Assembly: GCA_027012955.1 (NCBI GenBank)
Contig: JALUYL010000087.1
Location: 1 to 33,482 of the forward strand
Reading direction: 5' to 3'
From: Sulfurovum sp.
GTDB taxonomy: Bacteria; Campylobacterota; Campylobacteria; Campylobacterales; Sulfurovaceae
DNA: 33,482 nucleotides
Below, in pieces: positions 30,560 through 33,482 of this stretch. The position numbers and the translations under genes were made by a program. The notes below the pieces were generated by a model. It was not told where the DNA came from and searched no databases. It worked only from the letters and a program-made list of their open reading frames with translations. How positions within the stretch are numbered: position 1 is the first letter of the stretch; every line of letters starts with the position of its first letter.

Positions 30560-31209
30560 ATCTTCCATGCCTCCTGTTTGTAGGCTGAGTCCCAGAACAT
30601 CCACTCTAACTGTGAAGTTTTGATGAAAACTTCTTCCATCTTTGCCAAGTTCTCTGGTGATGCAGTGAGCGCATAACGGTTTGCTATAGTGACAACCTGT
30701 TCAACAGCTGTTGCAAACTCTTCACTGGCATAGGTGTCTATCCATGATTGGTAGGGGTTGGATCTGTCTTTCTTTTGATTGGCTAAGATATAGTCTCCTA
30801 CCTCTTTGTAGATGGTAAAACATGGCAACACGGCAGCGATACCTACTTCGACAGAAGCATGGTTTACGATACGTGCCAAGTAAGAGTTGTAGAGTTCACA
30901 GGTAGGTGAGGGTGTAGAAGAACGGTATTTGTCTTCTAAAAACTCTTTGTGCAGTGCATCTTCCACATGTATGATACCTGTAGCTGATTCATAGAAAAAT
31001 TGTGTCTCTTCAGGTCTGTGACACTTGGTTCCTACGGTGACTAAAGACTTTTTGTACTCAGACAAGTAGAGTGAGTCTTGGTTCACATAGAAGCCAAAGA
31101 TATCTTTATCTAAAGTGGCTTGCATCATGTCTACAACAAAGTCGTGCTTAATAATCGCATGAAAGATATGGTCGGTTTTTTTTCGGGTCTCTTCGTACCA
31201 GTTTTGCAT
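30556..31209 (-). CDS. tenA: Thiaminase II family protein TenA
   Basis: 217 residues from the ATG at 31209; a longer in-frame start at 31257 adds 16 unrelated residues. TenA/PQQC fold: FYVNQDSLYLSEYKKSL, the nucleophile region AAVLPCFTIY (C130) and a C-terminal LEWMFWDSAYKQEAW (Glu near 203, with the W-region typical of TenA). Hydrolyses thiamine-degradation products to recover the HMP pyrimidine, which ThiD then phosphorylates; the 4-nt overlap with thiD fits this salvage pairing. The ribosome site before the start is weak. Confidence 0.93.
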   Translation of the reverse strand: MQNWYEETRKKTDHIFHAIIKHDFVVDMMQATLDKDIFGFYVNQDSLYLSEYKKSLVTVGTKCHRPEETQFFYESATGIIHVEDALHKEFLEDKYRSSTPSPTCELYNSYLARIVNHASVEVGIAAVLPCFTIYKEVGDYILANQKKDRSNPYQSWIDTYASEEFATAVEQVVTIANRYALTASPENLAKMEEVFIKTSQLEWMFWDSAYKQEAWKI

Positions 31210-31274
31210 GATATATTCTTTATAGTGAATTGAATTTTGGTTATCATAGCCAAGCAATGATGAGATATATCTAA

Positions 31275-31294
31275 AAAAAGTATATTTACTTTTT
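31275..31294 (-). terminator. AT-rich terminator-like hairpin
   Basis: On the minus strand AAAAAGTA-AATA-TACTTTTT, then more T; 8-bp perfect stem. It starts 8 nt after the stop of the helicase-C gene on the minus strand, and so would end that transcript before tenA. The stem is AT-only apart from one G-C pair, so it is weak. Confidence 0.45.
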
Positions 31295-31301
31295 CATATC
31301 T

Positions 31302-31946
31302 TTATGCATCCTCATCTTTTGTAACTTTCTTTTTACGATGTCTAGGTTTTTTAGTTCTGTCTTTTTTTGGCTTGTTTGTATGTGTGGGCATTGAAGTTGC
31401 GACAAAACCTTCTACGGTTTTTTCTTCTATCTCTTTTTTCATATTGTATTCTATCTCATCAAGGTTGTGCTCATCTTCAGGACTTACTAAAGCCATCCCC
31501 ACACCAAGTTCTTTCATCGTTGCCAAACGATTATAATACTCTTGTGGAGCATCTGGTAAATCATAAGAAACAACAAGTTTGATGTTTTCCAAGGTGAGTG
31601 TTTTTAAAATCATATCGGTAGTGATGATGACATTGAGCGTACCATTATTAAATTTGCTTGCAGCTTCTTGTTGCTGTGTTTCTCTATGATTCCCATGCAC
31701 GGCTGTAGCCTTGAACTCTTTAGCGGTTAAAAGGGCACTGATAGCATCTGCACTCTTTTTACTTTTCACGACTATGATTACTTGTGTTTCTTTGTAATCA
31801 TTGAGAAGTAGCTCAAGCATAGCGACCTTGTCATGTTCTTTCACAAAATAGATACTCTGAGTGGTTCGTAATGCCACAGATCTTTGGTCATAATATATTT
31901 TTTCTTTATCTGTGTTATCTTGTGGTGTATCGGTTTGTTCAGACAT
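31302..31946 (-). CDS. Stand-alone helicase C-terminal (RecA2) domain protein
   Basis: 214 residues. Only the second RecA-like domain of a DEAD-box helicase is present (about 25-160): QVIIVVKSKKSADAISALLT, KATAVHGNHRETQQQEAASKF, NVIITTDMILKTLTLENIKL, VVSYDLPDAPQEYYNRLA. Motif VI is degenerate (no HRxGRxxR), and the whole N-terminal ATPase domain, including Walker A and DEAD, is absent. The C-tail is highly basic (KKDRTKKPRHRKKK). So it is probably not a helicase but an RNA- or helicase-binding adaptor. There is a normal start and no upstream half, so this is not a simple frameshift in this window. Confidence 0.8.
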   Translation of the reverse strand: MSEQTDTPQDNTDKEKIYYDQRSVALRTTQSIYFVKEHDKVAMLELLLNDYKETQVIIVVKSKKSADAISALLTAKEFKATAVHGNHRETQQQEAASKFNNGTLNVIITTDMILKTLTLENIKLVVSYDLPDAPQEYYNRLATMKELGVGMALVSPEDEHNLDEIEYNMKKEIEEKTVEGFVATSMPTHTNKPKKDRTKKPRHRKKKVTKDEDA

Positions 31947-32009
31947 GAGATGCTTTCCTTGGAATGTTTTTTGGATTATAGCTGATTAGTTTATATATAA
32001 ATTGTTACT

Positions 32010-32037
32010 TTGGATATTTAATATAATTAGGTACAAT
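32010..32037 (+). promoter_or_regulatory. Promoter of brnT copy 2
   Basis: TTGGAT (32010-32015), 16-nt spacer, TACAAT (32032-32037), 5 nt before the brnT ATG at 32043; predicted leaderless, like copy 1. An alternative TATAAT lies at 32022-32027 with a poor -35. Confidence 0.45.
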
Positions 32038-32042
32038 AAAAT

Positions 32043-32336
32043 ATGAAATTTGAATGGGATAGAAAAAAAGAGAATATTAATATCAAAAAACATGATGTGA
32101 CGTTTGAGCAAGCATCCTATGTCTTTTCAGACCCTTTTGCTTTGAATAGATATGATGAAGCACATTCAGATGATGAAGAACGATGGGTACTTTTAGGTAA
32201 GTCACTTAATGAAACCATTTTGTTAGTAGCACATATGTTTAGAGATAATGATGGCAAAGAGTTTGTTAGAATTATTTCAGCCAGAAGAGCAACAAAAAAA
32301 GAAGAAAAATTCTACAAAGAAAGGTGTCAAAAATGA
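32043..32336 (+). CDS. brnT: BrnT-family toxin, second copy
   Basis: 97 residues. MKFEWDRKKENINIKKHDVT, FEQASYVFSDP, ERWVLLGKS, then VRIISARRATKKEEKFY: the same diagnostic blocks as copy 1 but with under half the residues identical, so an independently acquired or old paralogue. Its stop overlaps brnA by 4 nt (ATGA). No ribosome site precedes the ATG. Confidence 0.9.
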   Translation: MKFEWDRKKENINIKKHDVTFEQASYVFSDPFALNRYDEAHSDDEERWVLLGKSLNETILLVAHMFRDNDGKEFVRIISARRATKKEEKFYKERCQK

Positions 32337-32542
32337 AAGAAGAATATGACTTTACAAATGCCGAACAAGGTAGATTTTATAGACCTATTGAAGAATTAGA
32401 AATACCAGTCTATTTAGATGCAAATATTCGAGCTGTTTTAATGAAAAAGCTAAAAGAAACAGGGAGTGAGCTTTCACTCAATGCTATTGTTAATTCATTA
32501 ATAAAACATGATATTGAAATTTCACGGAAGATTTCATTTTAG
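32333..32542 (+). CDS. brnA: BrnA-family antitoxin, second copy
   Basis: 69 residues from the ATG at 32333, preceded by GAAAGG. It shares the opening MKEEYDF with copy 1, but the rest differs: YRPIEELEIPVYLDANIRAV then LSLNAIVNSLIKHD as a ribbon-helix-helix-like C-terminus. A GTG 9 nt earlier is possible, but the ATGA overlap is the usual brnTA arrangement. Cognate neutraliser and autorepressor by family knowledge. Confidence 0.78.
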   Translation: MKEEYDFTNAEQGRFYRPIEELEIPVYLDANIRAVLMKKLKETGSELSLNAIVNSLIKHDIEISRKISF

Positions 32543-32960
32543 TGTTGTATTAGTATCACATGCCCCTTGGACTTTCTCCACTTCCATGAGTTCTTGTACA
32601 GTTTGTAACCTAGAACGAGGGGGAGTCTCAGTGGATTTAGCAAAAAAGATAAAGTGTATAACAACTACGGTACGGCTCAACTGGTACTACTAGGTAAATA
32701 CCTCAAAGAAAATGGTTTTACATTATGGAGCTTAGGTCACAACATACCATACAAGAAGGCATTAGGTGCAGAGGTATGTGAAAGAGAGTGTTTTTTGGAG
32801 CGTTGGTTTAAAAATAACAATGAAATAACTCATATGAGAGTTTGATGTGGATGTGAACTTTGTTTGTTCTTTAACTTGGAGTATGTATCCTCACGTACAA
32901 CATGAGAACGAGGGGAAGAGGACAGATTGGATTAGCATCACTTGACCCTTTTACTCATAT
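32543..32960. other. Eroded accessory DNA downstream of brnTA copy 2
   Basis: 418 nt without an intact gene. It holds the Aat-like fragment below and two partly similar segments: GAACGAGGGG at 32613-32622 and again near 32902-32911, and ATCAC(A/T)TG(C/A)CCC near 32557 and 32936. This fits shuffled or decayed mobile DNA. I see no intact transposase or clear inverted repeat ends. Confidence 0.4.
32609..32845 (+). pseudogene. C-terminal fragment of an Aat-like acyltransferase-fold gene
   Basis: Open frame from 32609 with no credible start, reading SLSGFSKKDKVYNNYGTAQL, then VLLGKYLKENGFTLWSLGH and LGAEVCERECFLERW to a TGA. The order of elements (S-F-N-G, a LVLL helix, GF-LW, LGA-x-R-x-FL) resembles the C-terminal half of leucyl/phenylalanyl-tRNA-protein transferases and related GNAT-fold proteins. 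The N-terminal half is missing; a TAA at 32606 closes the frame upstream. Confidence 0.45.
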
Positions 32961-33314
32961 TTATCTCTTTGTAATTCGTTTAACAGCAATTACTAGATTA
33001 TAAATCAAAATAGAATAGATAATTAAAAAGAATAAACTAACAAATTCTTGACCCTCAACCAAAAATTTTTTCAATGGCATAAAGTTATGAATAGTATGAT
33101 TTAATCCAATCCAAAAATCTCTGATTAAGCCATTATCAAATTTCCAACTATCTATTAAGCAAAAGACTAAAGCTTGGAGACAAAGAAAATATAATATTAG
33201 AAAAAGAGGTCTCATAAAACTTTGTCCAAAATCAGAAATAAAATAATTTAATTGTAAAGATAAATATTTACTAGGAGATTCATTAAATTTAATAGCTTGT
33301 CGTTCTTTATCCAT
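32961..33314 (-). CDS. Small two- to three-span membrane protein, possibly a C-terminal remnant
   Basis: 117 residues. Hydrophobic helices at about 34-55 (PLFLILYFLCLQALVFCLID) and about 90-110 (FVSLFFLIIYSILIYNLVI), separated by a polar loop, and a basic end VKRITKR. The layout, with an N-terminal soluble helix (LSLQLNYFISDFGQSF) before the membrane part, resembles the C-terminal module of larger pentapeptide-repeat or channel-like proteins, so it may be truncated. The frame is closed by a TAA about 36 nt upstream and no ribosome site precedes the ATG. The DNA here is markedly more AT-rich than the rest. Confidence 0.45.
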   Translation of the reverse strand: MDKERQAIKFNESPSKYLSLQLNYFISDFGQSFMRPLFLILYFLCLQALVFCLIDSWKFDNGLIRDFWIGLNHTIHNFMPLKKFLVEGQEFVSLFFLIIYSILIYNLVIAVKRITKR

Positions 33315-33331
33315 CTCATAGGCAAAATATT

Positions 33332-33469
33332 TTACGCATTGACATTTTTACATATTTGAGCCACTTGCAAATTCAAACCCACCCAAGTGACTAATTTTTC
33401 CTCATAGTAATTTTTGAGCTTAAAAAAATCATTACAAGGTAAAATCTCTGATATTCTACCTCTAATTTG
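33332..33469 (-). pseudogene. Open-frame fragment at the window edge
   Basis: A 45-codon minus-strand frame with no ATG, reading (from upstream) GRISEILPCNDFFKLKNYYE and then TWVGLNLQVAQICKNVNA before TAA. An in-frame stop at 33472-33470 closes it upstream, so this looks like a 3' gene remnant. Part of it recurs inverted at the other end of the window (near 93-132). Function not recognised. Confidence 0.3.
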
Positions 33470-33482
33470 CTAATTATCTATA

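Noticed and set aside
31210-31301. TPP riboswitch upstream of tenA-thiD
   Set aside because: The 90-nt gap lacks the CTGAGA/thi-box core and holds only an AT-rich terminator-like hairpin.
32508-32693. 61-residue plus-strand frame overlapping the brnA end
   Set aside because: It starts inside brnA copy 2, has no ribosome site, and its composition differs from real genes; the overlapping frame with Aat-like similarity is more convincing.
1-33482. CRISPR array, tRNA, rRNA or an intact insertion sequence
   Set aside because: I saw no regular direct-repeat array, no cloverleaf-like segment with conserved GTTCGA arm, no rRNA segment and no transposase. Mobile DNA appears only as fragments.

Overview
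The window is AT-rich and gene-dense. Short operons run on both strands, and I see no rRNA, tRNA, CRISPR array or intact transposase. The gene complement suggests a sulfur-metabolising Campylobacterota (Sulfurovum/Sulfurimonas-like): SoxY-type carriers, DsrE-like protein, HD-GYP and CHASE2 signalling, DksA-like protein and a DUF1223 protein. The genus is an inference from gene types and base composition, not from a marker gene.

Layout. (1) 165-6650 is a second-messenger block. A GAF/HD-GYP protein overlaps a class II cyclic-nucleotide phosphodiesterase-like gene. They converge on an operon for a TPR/beta-barrel outer-membrane protein, a FecR-domain protein and a CHASE2 adenylate cyclase. A lone GAF protein is divergent from that operon. 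(2) 6767-10423 holds a DUF2164 gene and then a tightly overlapping trio: TIR-TM-TPR protein, a protein resembling the MAP3K TRAFs-binding (DUF4071) family, and a SLOG-like nucleotide-binding protein. This looks like an undescribed or poorly described conflict/signalling system. (3) 10504-12934 has a SoxY-like exported protein followed by a SoxY-like domain fused to a complete YfbK-type vWA protein, which is a very unusual architecture. (4) 12945-18113 contains a DksA/TraR zinc-finger protein, a BrnTA toxin-antitoxin pair, a NERD nuclease-like protein, HrpB helicase, a small membrane protein and a GyrI-like protein. (5) 18132-22482 (minus strand) has a DUF1223 protein, an MFS transporter, a Crp/Fnr-type regulator, an SDR and an alpha/beta-hydrolase lipoprotein. 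(6) 22627-24665 is a decayed ORF6N gene joined by a 4-nt overlap to a Pif1-like helicase.

(7) 24721-28521 is a stress-type regulon. A minus operon (NTF2-like, DsrE-like, tautomerase) and a plus operon (membrane protein, Crp/Fnr, NemR/AcuR-like TetR, SMUG2-like glycosylase) diverge from an intergenic region carrying three 16-bp palindromes (TTGACY-N4-RGTCAA) and one near-canonical CRP box. The CRP box is centred at -41.5 of the predicted plus promoter. A degenerate fourth palindrome lies in the tetR promoter. The adenylate cyclase at 2044-4176 could supply cAMP for such a site. (8) 28511-31946 (minus) has a RhlE-like RNA helicase, ThiD, TenA and a stand-alone helicase C-terminal domain. (9) 32043-33482 is an accessory, eroding end: a second BrnTA pair, a C-terminal fragment of an Aat-like acyltransferase-fold gene, a small membrane protein that looks like the C-terminus of a larger protein, and an open-frame fragment.

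Several genes (brnT1, brnT2, tetR, hrpB and its divergent neighbour) have a -10 box only 5-6 nt before the start codon, so leaderless transcripts are predicted. Annotations rest on reading motifs by eye. No database search was run.
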